Assembly: GCA_023421505.1 (NCBI GenBank)
Contig: JAEZTJ010000078.1
Coordinates: 129,887 to 193,886, forward strand
Source: Bacillota bacterium
GTDB taxonomy: Bacteria > Bacillota > Clostridia > Lachnospirales > Lachnospiraceae
Direction of reading: 5' to 3'
DNA: 64,000 nt
This document shows positions 8,577 through 17,003 of the stretch, in pieces. The notes beneath the pieces were generated by a model. It saw nothing but the letters and a program-made list of their open reading frames with translations. It searched no databases and was not told where the DNA came from. The position numbers and the translations under genes are program-made. Every line of letters starts with the position of its first letter. The stretch's first letter is position 1.

Positions 8577-9407
8577 ATGAAAACAGAAAAAGTAAATACA
8601 AAAAATGCAACTTATCAAAAATTCGAAGTTTTAAAAAGTAATAGAAATAAACGCTACAAATATCAGGAATTTCTCGTTGAAGGTGTTCGAAATATAAATG
8701 AAGCAATAAAAAAAGGCTGGCATATCAAATCATTTTTATATTCTAATTATAAGGAACTATCTGATTGGGCAAAAGGAGTTATTGATAACACTTCTACTGT
8801 AATAAATTATGAACTAAATGAAATACTTCTTAAAGAGTTAAGCAAAAAAGAGGACACTTCGGAACTTATGGCAATTGTGGGTATGCGTCCTGATAATCTG
8901 GATGCCTTAACTTTCTCCAAAAACCCTATGATAGCATTATTTGACAGGCCTTCGAATAAGGGGAATCTCGGAACAATTATTCGTTCCTGTGACGGCCTGG
9001 GCGTTGAATGCCTCATCCTTACAGGACATGCCGTAGATTTGTATGACCCTGAAGTAGTTGTCTCTTCTATGGGTTCCTTCTTTAATATGCCTGTCGTAAG
9101 AGTTCCAGAAAACCAAAAAGTATTAGAATTCATTTCCATGCTAAAGAAACGCTATCCGACTTTTCAAGCGATAGGTACTACCGCTCATAAAGAGCATCCA
9201 ATCTATAGCTTAGATCTGACAGGCCCAATATTATTCCTGATTGGAAATGAGACCGATGGATTATGTAATGCATTTAAGGACTGCTGTGATATATTAACAA
9301 CAATTCCAATGGCAGAGTCCTCCTATGCAACATCGTTTAATGTCGGATGTGCTGCGACCGTAATGTTTTATGAGGCAGTTAGGCAAAGAGAAGAAATCAA
9401 TATATAA
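8577..9407 (+). CDS. TrmH/SpoU family RNA 2'-O-methyltransferase
   Basis: The 276-residue protein has an N-terminal SpoU substrate-binding-like region (YKYQEFLVEGVRNINEAI) and a C-terminal knotted SPOUT domain. All three motifs are visible: NKGNLGTIIRSCDGLG, LIGNETDGL, and IPMAESSYATSFNVGCA, the last carrying Phe where most members have Leu in SLN. It should use S-adenosylmethionine to methylate a ribose in rRNA or tRNA; the target cannot be told. It begins 15 bp after the response regulator on the same strand and may share its transcript. Confidence 0.88.
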   Translation: MKTEKVNTKNATYQKFEVLKSNRNKRYKYQEFLVEGVRNINEAIKKGWHIKSFLYSNYKELSDWAKGVIDNTSTVINYELNEILLKELSKKEDTSELMAIVGMRPDNLDALTFSKNPMIALFDRPSNKGNLGTIIRSCDGLGVECLILTGHAVDLYDPEVVVSSMGSFFNMPVVRVPENQKVLEFISMLKKRYPTFQAIGTTAHKEHPIYSLDLTGPILFLIGNETDGLCNAFKDCCDILTTIPMAESSYATSFNVGCAATVMFYEAVRQREEINI

Positions 9408-9442
9408 AATAACTTAGCAAAATCAAACAGCTGATTCTCTTA

Positions 9443-9640
9443 CTAAGTAACAAGGGCTTCGCCATTCATACAATCAAGCAATTTTTCAACTTGTTCGGTC
9501 ACTTGTTCCCCGACTTGTTCGGTTTCTGTTATTTCTTTTAATACAACATGGATGGCTGTAAGTATAAACTCGACAAACATACCAGAATCTGCTTTATGAT
9601 CACATTCTATTGATCGAAAAGGGATTCATCTGGAGCAATC
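9443..9640 (-). pseudogene. Remnant of a Fic-family protein (C-terminal fragment)
   Basis: A minus-strand frame ending at the TAG at 9443 reads ECDHKADSGMFVEFIL, then VLKEITETEQVGEQV, TEQVEKLLDCMNGEALVT and stop. The ADS..FVEFIL segment followed by an EQV-rich linker is typical of the end of bacterial Fic/winged-helix proteins. Upstream the frame is broken: ERLLQMNPF lies in a different frame, and no start or Fic core motif (HPFxxGNGR) is present. It is a decayed fragment in an otherwise empty 370-bp gap. Confidence 0.6.
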
Positions 9641-9776
9641 TCTCATACACTGCATGAATAAGTGGCAAGTAATTACATTGAGTATTGATATATGCTTAAG
9701 AATGATATATAATTAAATTATTTAAAAGTGGTATTAATTGAAGGAATTCTAATGTCGAAAGGCGGGTTGTTAACAT

Positions 9777-9980
9777 ATGCAAAATAAATTGTTAGATAAC
9801 ACAAGCAAAATCATTCCAATACTCGTGGTGTTGATTTGTATAACAGGACTATTAGGTTTATCAAACACAACAAACACAGCAAAATTTATAATTGGGTTTT
9901 TACGCGGGGCAAGCTTTGGTGTTATGCTTATACTTCTGATTTTAAATGTTCAGATTACAAAGGGTAAAAAAAATATATAA
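9777..9980 (+). CDS. Small two-helix membrane protein, unknown
   Basis: This 67-residue protein has two hydrophobic stretches (IIPILVVLICITGLLGL and FIIGFLRGASFGVMLILLIL) and a basic tail (TKGKKNI), so it should be an inner-membrane hairpin. A GGCGGG ribosome-like site precedes the ATG at a slightly long distance. A long perfect hairpin terminator follows at 10062. I do not recognise a family. Confidence 0.6.
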   Translation: MQNKLLDNTSKIIPILVVLICITGLLGLSNTTNTAKFIIGFLRGASFGVMLILLILNVQITKGKKNI

Positions 9981-10061
9981 TTCGATTTTCGGTAGTGTAA
10001 AAGTATATAAATGGCATGACAATCTGATGTTATACTCATATAGCCAATGATGTTTACAATT

Positions 10062-10104
10062 AAGGTGTACTAAATTATCCATTTAAAATAATTTAGTACA
10101 CCTT
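10062..10104 (+). terminator. Long perfect hairpin, terminator
   Basis: AAGGTGTACTAAATTAT and ATAATTTAGTACACCTT form a perfect 17-bp stem with a 9-nt loop, followed by TT on the plus strand. It closes the unit carrying the small membrane protein and may also act on the minus strand after the UroD-like gene at 10169. Confidence 0.75.
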
Positions 10105-10168
10105 TTGCTATCCATTTTATTCACAGCTATTATAATATCGACTTTTAATGCGTATCCTTTATTCCCGA

Positions 10169-11308
10169 TTATTTCTTGCCCTTTAATTCCTTTACATAAC
10201 TGCCTTCAATATCGCACCAATACTTCTCAGCATGCTCCATCAGTTTCTTTGCCTGCTCCATCGGCATCGGATTGAAATATAAGAACAGTGCATTGGTACC
10301 ATATCTTGCAATCAATTTATCCAGTCTCTCCAGCCAGGTCTCAAATTCTCCAGTGTAAACTTTTACCCATAAGCCTTTGCCTGCTGCCACTGCCTTATCA
10401 TAAATCTGATACCATTCTTCAAAAGTTCCGTCCGGGCCATAGTCACCGCTTGTCCACTGAAGCGCATCTATCTCCTCGATCTCCATAATTGCATCCACAT
10501 GCTTGATCGCATCCGGGCCGTCCAAGTGATAAATTACATTATCTAACTGTCTGGCCTGCTTTCTTAAGGAGTCCTGAATAAATTCACGGAAATTATCAGG
10601 AGACATCATCGCTGAGAAATCACACTGAAGCTTCGCCGTCTTACCGGGTCCCCAGATCTGGAATACAGTATAACAGGAGGATTTATCCTCTGCCTTAACA
10701 ATATCATAGAATTGATCATAATATTTAAAATAAATATCATCAATCTGACCTATTCTGCGGGTAATTTCCTCCGGCTCATCAATCATATCAAAGATGGTAT
10801 TCTGAGCACCTCTCATGGAGGCAAGAACGTCGATATTCTCCATAATATCAGGAATACCAATTAAGAAATCATCCCCTGCAAGCTCCTTAACCCTTCTGAA
10901 TAATTCCAGATGCTTCTTAATCCATACATTCTCAGGATCATAAGCTAAGTCCTTATATTCCAGCCAGTCCTCAACAAATTCCTCAAACCAAACCGTATCC
11001 TCATTGAAGACGATATTAGAGCCAAGATATCCCGCCATGGATCCGGGTCCAAAATCAAGGCTGATATTTGGGAAGCTCTCTCCCATAAATTCATGCGTTT
11101 CACAGAAATAACGGAAACGCTCTACCATACGCTCTGCATTCTGATATTTATCTTCCATACTGATAGGCTTTAAGGCTGCCTCACGCTCAGGATCTCGCGC
11201 CTCTTCCTTCTCGGCCCATATACACATTAAAGGTCTGCCAGTATTTTGTCTCTTCCAGTAGCTTTCCCATTTCATTTTTGTTTCTTCCCAATTCTTTTTA
11301 TATTTCAT
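10169..11308 (-). CDS. Uroporphyrinogen decarboxylase-fold protein (UroD-like)
   Basis: The 379-residue soluble protein has the (beta/alpha)8 layout of the UroD superfamily, which includes haem-pathway decarboxylases and methyltransferases such as MtaA and MtbA. Visible segments are GPGSMAGYLGSN, FQIWGPGKTAKLQCDFSAM, YHLDGPDAIKHVD and GLWVKVYTG. The haem-decarboxylase N-terminal signature is not evident, and the gene ends an operon of sugar enzymes (dehydrogenase, reductase, mutarotase, GH31). That context argues for methyl transfer or another sugar-linked reaction rather than haem synthesis. GGAGG lies 7 nt before the ATG. Its substrate is unknown. Confidence 0.75.
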   Translation of the reverse strand: MKYKKNWEETKMKWESYWKRQNTGRPLMCIWAEKEEARDPEREAALKPISMEDKYQNAERMVERFRYFCETHEFMGESFPNISLDFGPGSMAGYLGSNIVFNEDTVWFEEFVEDWLEYKDLAYDPENVWIKKHLELFRRVKELAGDDFLIGIPDIMENIDVLASMRGAQNTIFDMIDEPEEITRRIGQIDDIYFKYYDQFYDIVKAEDKSSCYTVFQIWGPGKTAKLQCDFSAMMSPDNFREFIQDSLRKQARQLDNVIYHLDGPDAIKHVDAIMEIEEIDALQWTSGDYGPDGTFEEWYQIYDKAVAAGKGLWVKVYTGEFETWLERLDKLIARYGTNALFLYFNPMPMEQAKKLMEHAEKYWCDIEGSYVKELKGKK

Positions 11309-11472
11309 GTCAGTTCCTCCATAAGATGTTTATTATTTAAAAGAATACTTAACTATATATAGTAATTTGCCCTTTAATTAAATGTATTGGTTCCTATCAT
11401 TTATTAAGATAACATAATTTAACATACCCTTCCTTGATGATTAACAAATAGTTAATCAATGATCTAGTAACT

Positions 11473-13860
11473 TTAGACCTGCTGCCTAATTATACTGATT
11501 TTATATTCTCTATTCTTAACCATTCCGTTAAAGCTTCCAATCGGCTCGCCCACCGTTAGCTTTCCTTCCTTCTCAGACCAGCTAAGCTTCGTAATTGCAT
11601 ATTCTCCGCTCTCATAGCGATAGCTGTTACCTTCATCCTCATAAAGCTCAAATTCTGCATCCATACCGGCATAGACACGTACTTCAATCGGTGCATCTGG
11701 TATTTCATCTACATACTGCATTACCTGTGTCATGGGAAGAATGCTTCCAGCCTTTACATAAAGGGGGATTTTATCAAGCGGAGCTTCCGCCCTAATTGAC
11801 TGTCCTCCGTCGTAATACTGAGTAGTCCAGAAATCATACCAGCCACAGCCTATAGGTAAATACACTTCTCTGGTTTTATCGGGAGATTTAATCGGCTTTG
11901 AATTTTTCTCATAATACATAGGGACTGTAACCGGGCAAACCATGATATTGTCTCCAAATAAGAACTGGTCTGCGATTTCTCTCGCTCTTTTATCACCGGC
12001 AAAATCGAAGGCCAGCATGCGAAGCATTGTTGCATCCTTTCTCCATACATTTGCTGCCACAGAGTAGATATAAGGCATTAACTGATAACGCAAATGATTT
12101 ATCTTTATAAGCGCATCATAAAAAAGTTCCCCTTGATCGCCAAACTTCCATACCTCTCTCCTAAAATCTGTACCGTGACTTCTGAAAACAGGTAAAAAGC
12201 ATCCATACTGAAACCAGCGGGTAAAAAGCTCACGATAACCTAAATCCTCATAGCCATCCTCATATTCCCCATCCCAGAACCACTGAACACCCTTCTTCAC
12301 AAAGAAAGCACCGATATCCAGTGTCCAGTAAGGAATACCACTGGCACAGAAGTTAAGGCCCGCAGCTATCTGATCCTTTAAGACCTTCCAGCTTGCAGAA
12401 ATATCCCCTGACCATAGGATTGCACCATATCTTTGCTGACCGGTATAGCCGTTACGGGTAAGGTTGACAACACGTTTATCTTCTGTTACTTGTCTCTGTC
12501 CCTCATAGATCGCTCTTGCATGATACAGCCCGTAGGAGTTAGATAGCTGAGCAGGAATATACTGGCTGCAGGTGTCATAAAACTCATGATACATGGTACT
12601 TGGTTCCGGCTTACCGATGTGGTTCCATTCCGGAGTAAAGGGTTCGCTTGAATCACACCACCAAGCATCAATTCCATGGCGGAATAAACCTTCGTAAGCC
12701 TGCTTCCAGTATAGCTTTCTGCCTTCCTCACGGTATGGATCATAGATACTGCTTGCCGGTAGTAGATACCCCTTTTCTTCGAATTCTTTATAATTATCAC
12801 ATTCCTTACTCATATTCGGCCAGATCGAGATCATCAGATTAGCATGCTTCGCATGAAGCTCCTTCATCATGGCCTCAGGGTCTTTAAATCTCTCCTGGTC
12901 AAAGGTCTTCTGTCCCCAAAGCTCTCCCTCCCAGGAGCACCAGTCAAGGACAATACAATCAAGACCAATACTACGATCTCTGTATTCCTGTACTACCTCA
13001 TTTAACTCCTGTGCCGTCTCATAGCGTTCCTGCGATTGCATAAATCCAAAAGCCCACTTAGGAAGCATAGCAGCTTTTCCGGTAAGATAACGGTAACCAC
13101 GGATAATACCGTCTAAGTTCCCGCCATAGATAAAGTAAAAATCCATCTCCTCATCGGCCTCAGTATATAAGTAAGATCCGTACCTTGTATCATTAAAAAT
13201 CATCGGACTATAGGTATCCATCAAAATACCGTAACCTATACTAGATACAACGAAAGGGATTGCTATCTTCTTATTCGCCTGATGCAGATACTGGGTCGTT
13301 CCGCGCAAATTCAAGGTTCCCTCTTCATTTTGACCAAGACCAAATAGCGCCTCATCCTCCTGCCAATTAAGATAAAGCCTCGTTCTATAAAGCTTCCGGT
13401 CAAATACCTTTGCAGCATCCTTAACAACTTCCTTGATACCATCCGGGGTTACAATGCGTTCTATCTTCGTATTTTCATCAACGACTGTTCTATAGGAATC
13501 AAATTCCTCTAAGGACTTACTTTCATATTCCCGTTCAGCCAAAAGTAAATTTCCCTGATTGTCATAATATATCATAGAGGCAGAAGTCTTGTTTATTAAT
13601 AAGCTCAATTTCTCAGTATTTAGTCTGATTTCAGTTTCTGTCTCTTCATAATTCCAATCGTTAATGTTGTCGCCATTTATAATAATTCCCGGCTTATTTT
13701 GTTCAGAAAATGTATCTCTTTTGGTATATACTACTCGTATAATATCCTGAGATTTTGGTTCCAATTTAATCCTGCCATTATGAGAGCTTAAAATAAGTAC
13801 ATTATTCACTCGCTCTGCTTGAATAATTCTATTATCCGGTCTTTTATTTACTACTAACAT
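11473..13860 (-). CDS. GH31 family alpha-glycosidase, probable alpha-xylosidase
   Basis: The 795-residue protein has the GH31 domain order: N-terminal beta-sandwich (to about 240), (beta/alpha)8 barrel (about 260-610) and C-terminal beta domains. The nucleophile Asp lies in DAWWCDSSEPF (about residue 403) and the acid/base Asp in ILWSGDISASW (about 483), followed by SGIPYWTLDIGAFF. No signal peptide is present, so it acts on imported oligosaccharides. The ribosome site AAGGAGAAGAAA precedes the ATG. It sits between the mutarotase and the UroD-like genes. Alpha-xylosidase activity is the best guess; alpha-glucosidase is possible. Confidence 0.87.
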   Translation of the reverse strand: MLVVNKRPDNRIIQAERVNNVLILSSHNGRIKLEPKSQDIIRVVYTKRDTFSEQNKPGIIINGDNINDWNYEETETEIRLNTEKLSLLINKTSASMIYYDNQGNLLLAEREYESKSLEEFDSYRTVVDENTKIERIVTPDGIKEVVKDAAKVFDRKLYRTRLYLNWQEDEALFGLGQNEEGTLNLRGTTQYLHQANKKIAIPFVVSSIGYGILMDTYSPMIFNDTRYGSYLYTEADEEMDFYFIYGGNLDGIIRGYRYLTGKAAMLPKWAFGFMQSQERYETAQELNEVVQEYRDRSIGLDCIVLDWCSWEGELWGQKTFDQERFKDPEAMMKELHAKHANLMISIWPNMSKECDNYKEFEEKGYLLPASSIYDPYREEGRKLYWKQAYEGLFRHGIDAWWCDSSEPFTPEWNHIGKPEPSTMYHEFYDTCSQYIPAQLSNSYGLYHARAIYEGQRQVTEDKRVVNLTRNGYTGQQRYGAILWSGDISASWKVLKDQIAAGLNFCASGIPYWTLDIGAFFVKKGVQWFWDGEYEDGYEDLGYRELFTRWFQYGCFLPVFRSHGTDFRREVWKFGDQGELFYDALIKINHLRYQLMPYIYSVAANVWRKDATMLRMLAFDFAGDKRAREIADQFLFGDNIMVCPVTVPMYYEKNSKPIKSPDKTREVYLPIGCGWYDFWTTQYYDGGQSIRAEAPLDKIPLYVKAGSILPMTQVMQYVDEIPDAPIEVRVYAGMDAEFELYEDEGNSYRYESGEYAITKLSWSEKEGKLTVGEPIGSFNGMVKNREYKISIIRQQV

Positions 13861-13892
13861 TTTCTTCTCCTTACCAGTTGAGAAACAATCAG

Positions 13893-13949
13893 AATAACAA
13901 GTACCTGGTCACTCAAAGCTTAATCGCTAGTGGCCAGTCACTTGTTATT
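13893..13949 (-). repeat. Long intercistronic stem-loop between mutarotase and GH31 genes
   Basis: Two 21-nt arms, 13893-13913 and 13929-13949, pair with only two mismatches and one wobble around a 15-nt loop. There is no U-run after it on the minus strand. It probably protects or sets the processing of the operon mRNA. Confidence 0.65.
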
Positions 13950-14017
13950 GTATGTCTTGTGTATCATAATTACTCATAATTACTATAAACGCTTTATGTC
14001 TTCTTTCATATGCCAGT

Positions 14018-14458
14018 TTATTCTACGACAACACCTTTTTGAAGCATTATATTGGCGTAGAGTGCTTTCTCACTAGTTGCAATGATGGCATAGGCTTTCT
14101 TTGCCTCTTCATAAAATGCAAATCGCTCTATATTCCCGACTGCCTTTGCTCCTCTATCGTCATACTTTGTAACGATTTCCTTATAGGTATCCCAGATTGG
14201 CGTCTCCACCGGATCACCCGGTACAACTGCCATTAGGTTAACAGGATGCTCTGTGTAGGTATCAAGCGGGAATAATTTAAGAATTGCATCTAAGAGCTCC
14301 GGCACACCATGTCCGTCACAACGGATAACAATTGCATTCTTTCCCATAGCTTCTGCCGGAAAATTACCGTCAGATATAACCAGTCTGTCACTGTGACCCA
14401 TTTCACAAAGTACCTTTAATAATTCCGGTGATAGTATTTGCGGAATTCCTTTTAACAT
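14018..14458 (-). CDS. fucU: RbsD/FucU family sugar mutarotase (L-fucose mutarotase type)
   Basis: The 146-residue protein opens MLKGIPQILSPELLKVLCEM, followed by GHSDRLVISDGNFPAE, the family hallmark with catalytic His and Asp. HPVNLMAVVPGD and the C-terminal YANIMLQKGVV are typical of FucU. It interconverts alpha and beta anomers of L-fucose or a related sugar in the cytosol. Its ribosome site GGGG, six bases before the ATG, is part of the palindromic element at 14461-14512. It follows two sugar oxidoreductase genes, fitting preparation of a released sugar for oxidation. Confidence 0.85.
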   Translation of the reverse strand: MLKGIPQILSPELLKVLCEMGHSDRLVISDGNFPAEAMGKNAIVIRCDGHGVPELLDAILKLFPLDTYTEHPVNLMAVVPGDPVETPIWDTYKEIVTKYDDRGAKAVGNIERFAFYEEAKKAYAIIATSEKALYANIMLQKGVVVE

Positions 14459-14460
14459 AT

Positions 14461-14512
14461 TTTACCCCATTCCTGCGCTGCTTATTTGGCTCGCTTGCGA
14501 GACTTGCGCATC
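14461..14512 (-). repeat. Palindromic element, module C, before fucU
   Basis: In coding orientation the copy has inner stem CTCGC-AA-GCGAG, arm GCGCA and then GGAATGGGG as the Shine-Dalgarno sequence of fucU. Its 5' end overlaps the stop codon of the aldo/keto reductase gene, so the element fills the whole intercistronic space. Confidence 0.85.
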
Positions 14513-15518
14513 ACTTTGTTATCGTACCGTTTAGGTCCCATAGATCTTCCCAGCTCCTAGCTCCCTGCCACAGGAAAACCTGTCCCTTAATCAGACGGCA
14601 GTTCTTATCCACACCTTTGATAACCGACATTTCTTCCTCTGTTAACGGGTCTTCGGTACAGCATTTTAGATTATTGATATACTGTGCTTCCTTTACGGAA
14701 AACGGTATCGGAACCTGACCTCTTTGGACGGCCCATTTTAAACAGATGATTGCAGGATGTACTCCATGTGCTTTTGCTATCTCTTCAATCTCCGGAATCT
14801 GTGTATCTGCAATATCCTCTGCAGTACGGTCTCTTTCCGGTCTTGAGGGGGAGCCAATCGGACAATATCCAATCGGAACAATCTGATGTGCCACAGCATA
14901 ATCAAATAGCTCAGGCTGCTGGAAGCTAGGATGAAGCTCCATCTCAAGCGCAGCTGGCTTAATTTTACATAAGGGTAATACCGCTTCAAGCTTCGGGATT
15001 GTCATATTAGACATACCGATATGCTTAACAAGCCCCATTTCCACCAACTGTTCACACTGTCTCCAGGTATTCATAAATTCTTCTAGGCTAAAGGGTCTAG
15101 AATCAGGATTTCTGGAATCGCCGTCACAACCGGGCGCATGGTAATTCGGAAAGGGCCAATGAACAAAATATAAGTCGACATAGTTAAGCTGCAAATCCTT
15201 TAGGCTCTTCTTACAAGAGGAAATAACCTCCCTATGCTGATCATTCCAAACCTTAGAGGTTACAAAAAGCTCCTCTCTGGTTACAACACCTTCATTAAGG
15301 ACTCTCTTTAGAACTTCACCGATCTTATCCTCATTCTGATAGACGGCAGCGCAGTCAATTAACCGGTAACCTGCTTTAATACTGCCATACACCGCTTCTG
15401 ATATCTGTACGGCGTTATATTTATCCGATCCAAAGGTTCCGAGTCCCATCATTGGCATACTGACTCCGGTATAAAGCTTCACCTTCGGTACGGCACTACT
15501 ATTCACTTTATCACTCAT
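14511..15518 (-). CDS. Aldo/keto reductase
   Basis: The NAD(P)H-dependent (alpha/beta)8 barrel enzyme shows the catalytic tetrad: Asp and Tyr in RLIDCAAVYQNE, Lys in VTSKVWN and His in LYFVHWPF. KHIGMSN and IPIGYCPIGSPS are also typical. I choose the start at 15518 (MSDKVNSS, 335 residues), because GGAG lies six bases upstream; an ATG at 15530 abuts the dehydrogenase stop and has no usable site. It lies between the zinc dehydrogenase and fucU, so reduction or oxidation of a sugar or its lactone is likely; the substrate is unknown. Confidence 0.87.
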   Translation of the reverse strand: MSDKVNSSAVPKVKLYTGVSMPMMGLGTFGSDKYNAVQISEAVYGSIKAGYRLIDCAAVYQNEDKIGEVLKRVLNEGVVTREELFVTSKVWNDQHREVISSCKKSLKDLQLNYVDLYFVHWPFPNYHAPGCDGDSRNPDSRPFSLEEFMNTWRQCEQLVEMGLVKHIGMSNMTIPKLEAVLPLCKIKPAALEMELHPSFQQPELFDYAVAHQIVPIGYCPIGSPSRPERDRTAEDIADTQIPEIEEIAKAHGVHPAIICLKWAVQRGQVPIPFSVKEAQYINNLKCCTEDPLTEEEMSVIKGVDKNCRLIKGQVFLWQGARSWEDLWDLNGTITK

Positions 15519-15530
15519 CATATTCTCCAT

Positions 15531-16607
15531 TCATCTTTCGTTCTGATCGCCGAATACTACTGCTACCTTACCGCAGTTACCCTCAGCCATCAGTGCATAA
15601 GCCTCACCGGCCTCAGCAAGATCATATTCGTCAGTAATCAAGTCCTCAGGATGAATGTTCCAACGAACCAGACGCTCAACTAGCTCTTCCATTCTCCATA
15701 AGCTGGTTACCCAGGAGCCATAGATTGTTTTCTGTCCATGAATAATATCAGGGCTGGGATTAAAGGTACAGGTACCGCCCTCTCCTACAAAGGCAATCTT
15801 ACCCCATTCACGGGTTGCACGGATTGCCAGCTGTCTTCCTGCATCATTGGCACTTGCATCAATAGCACGCTCTACACCGCGTCCCCCGGTTGCTTCAAGA
15901 ATTTGCTTTAAGGTATCCTCACCCGGCTTAAATACCTGGTCTACTAAGCCAAGCTTCTTCGCAAGCTCGATACGTGTATCATTTACTTCTACGCCGATTA
16001 ACTGGTTTGCGCCCATGGCCTTCGCAAGCATTAAAGCTGCAAGGCCAACCGGACCAAGACCGGTTACTAATACAGCATCATTTCCGCAAACACCGATTTT
16101 CTCTATTGCTTCATATACAGTACCAAAGCCACAGGCAACCTGTGCACCATCTTTATAAGTAAGTTCATCCGGAAGTGCGATTAAATCCTTCTCATCCGCT
16201 AAGATATAAGGTGCCATACCGCCGTTTCTCTGCCAGCCATAAGCTGCACGATGAGGGCTTGAACAGGAGATATAATAGCCTCTGCGACAGTCATTACATA
16301 CACCACAGCCGGAGATGTGATAAATAATTACTCGATCGCCCTTCTTAAATCTTTTTAAGCCTTCGCCTTCCTCCACGATAACACCGCAGGGCTCATGTCC
16401 TGCAATCATACCTGGTGTATAGCCCTCCGGTCCTTTTCCCAAATGTTCTCTATAAATACAACGAATATCACTTCCGCAAATGGTAGTAGCTTTCGTCTTA
16501 ACGAGTACCTGGCCATGGCCCGGCTTCGGAATATCGAATTCCTTTATCTCTACCGTACTGTTACCTGGTAAAATTGCACCCTGCATTTTTCTATTTACAA
16601 GTTCCAT
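15531..16607 (-). CDS. Zinc-dependent alcohol/polyol dehydrogenase (MDR family)
   Basis: The 358-residue enzyme carries the catalytic zinc site (CGSDIRCIYREH, GHEPCGVIVEEG), the four-Cys structural zinc lobe (CGVCNDCRRGYYISC) and a Rossmann NAD-binding motif (VTGLGPVGLAALMLAKAMGA). The start at 16607 has AGGAGG; the longer frame to 16658 has none. Sorbitol-, threonine- and galactitol-type dehydrogenases are the nearest relatives by pattern. It is first in the operon that continues with the reductase, FucU, GH31 and UroD-like genes, so it probably oxidises a sugar or sugar alcohol. Confidence 0.88.
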   Translation of the reverse strand: MELVNRKMQGAILPGNSTVEIKEFDIPKPGHGQVLVKTKATTICGSDIRCIYREHLGKGPEGYTPGMIAGHEPCGVIVEEGEGLKRFKKGDRVIIYHISGCGVCNDCRRGYYISCSSPHRAAYGWQRNGGMAPYILADEKDLIALPDELTYKDGAQVACGFGTVYEAIEKIGVCGNDAVLVTGLGPVGLAALMLAKAMGANQLIGVEVNDTRIELAKKLGLVDQVFKPGEDTLKQILEATGGRGVERAIDASANDAGRQLAIRATREWGKIAFVGEGGTCTFNPSPDIIHGQKTIYGSWVTSLWRMEELVERLVRWNIHPEDLITDEYDLAEAGEAYALMAEGNCGKVAVVFGDQNER

Positions 16608-16664
16608 TGTATTTCCTCCTTCAATTAATCCAGTTAATAGTTTATCTTGACTTTTCATAACTTT

Positions 16665-16774
16665 ATTATAGCAAATCTATATTTTAATATAATAGACATA
16701 TGTGACATTCTCATACAATACATGTCGTGTTCTCGCATATTTCCATTGACGACTAATTCGTTCTTTGTTACGAT
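16665..16774. promoter_or_regulatory. Divergent promoters with tandem AraC-type sites
   Basis: On the minus strand an extended -10 (TGCTATAAT, core 16665-16670) lies about 50 bp before the dehydrogenase start. On the plus strand TTGACG (16746-16751) and TACGAT (16769-16774), 17 bp apart, face the AraC gene. Between them two direct repeats of the form TGTnnnnTTCTCnnAT occur at 16701 and 16723, 22 bp apart, the spacing expected for AraC-family binding. Confidence 0.5.
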
Positions 16775-16807
16775 AAAAGCATAGAATCAGTTTGCATAGT
16801 ACATGCA

Positions 16808-16990
16808 GGCCCAAAGCCTCGCATACGAGGCTTATAAAGAATAGCAAAAGACGCTATTCTTCAGGATTTATGCCCAAAAAGCATGGGCATCAGTATGAAG
16901 AAAGAGCATCTTCACACTTTGGAAGAACCTTATAATGATTGCTCATTCCTAGCTTCTTCATCACTATTTGAACCGCCGCTTAAGCGGTGG
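16808..16990 (+). promoter_or_regulatory. Leader with a series of hairpins ahead of the AraC gene
   Basis: The roughly 220-nt leader holds successive stems: AAGCCTCG/CGAGGCTT; AAGAATAGC/GCTATTCTT; ATGCCC/GGGCAT; a wider TGAAGAA/TTCTTCA pairing; and CCGCTTAAGCGG just before the GGAATGGAGG ribosome site. The density of stems suggests post-transcriptional control, but no known riboswitch consensus was recognised. Confidence 0.5.
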
Positions 16991-17003
16991 AATGGAGGTT
17001 AAT

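Noticed and set aside
10169..11308. Haem-pathway uroporphyrinogen decarboxylase (hemE)
   Set aside because: The haem-decarboxylase signature is not evident and the gene sits at the end of a sugar operon; only the fold is shared.
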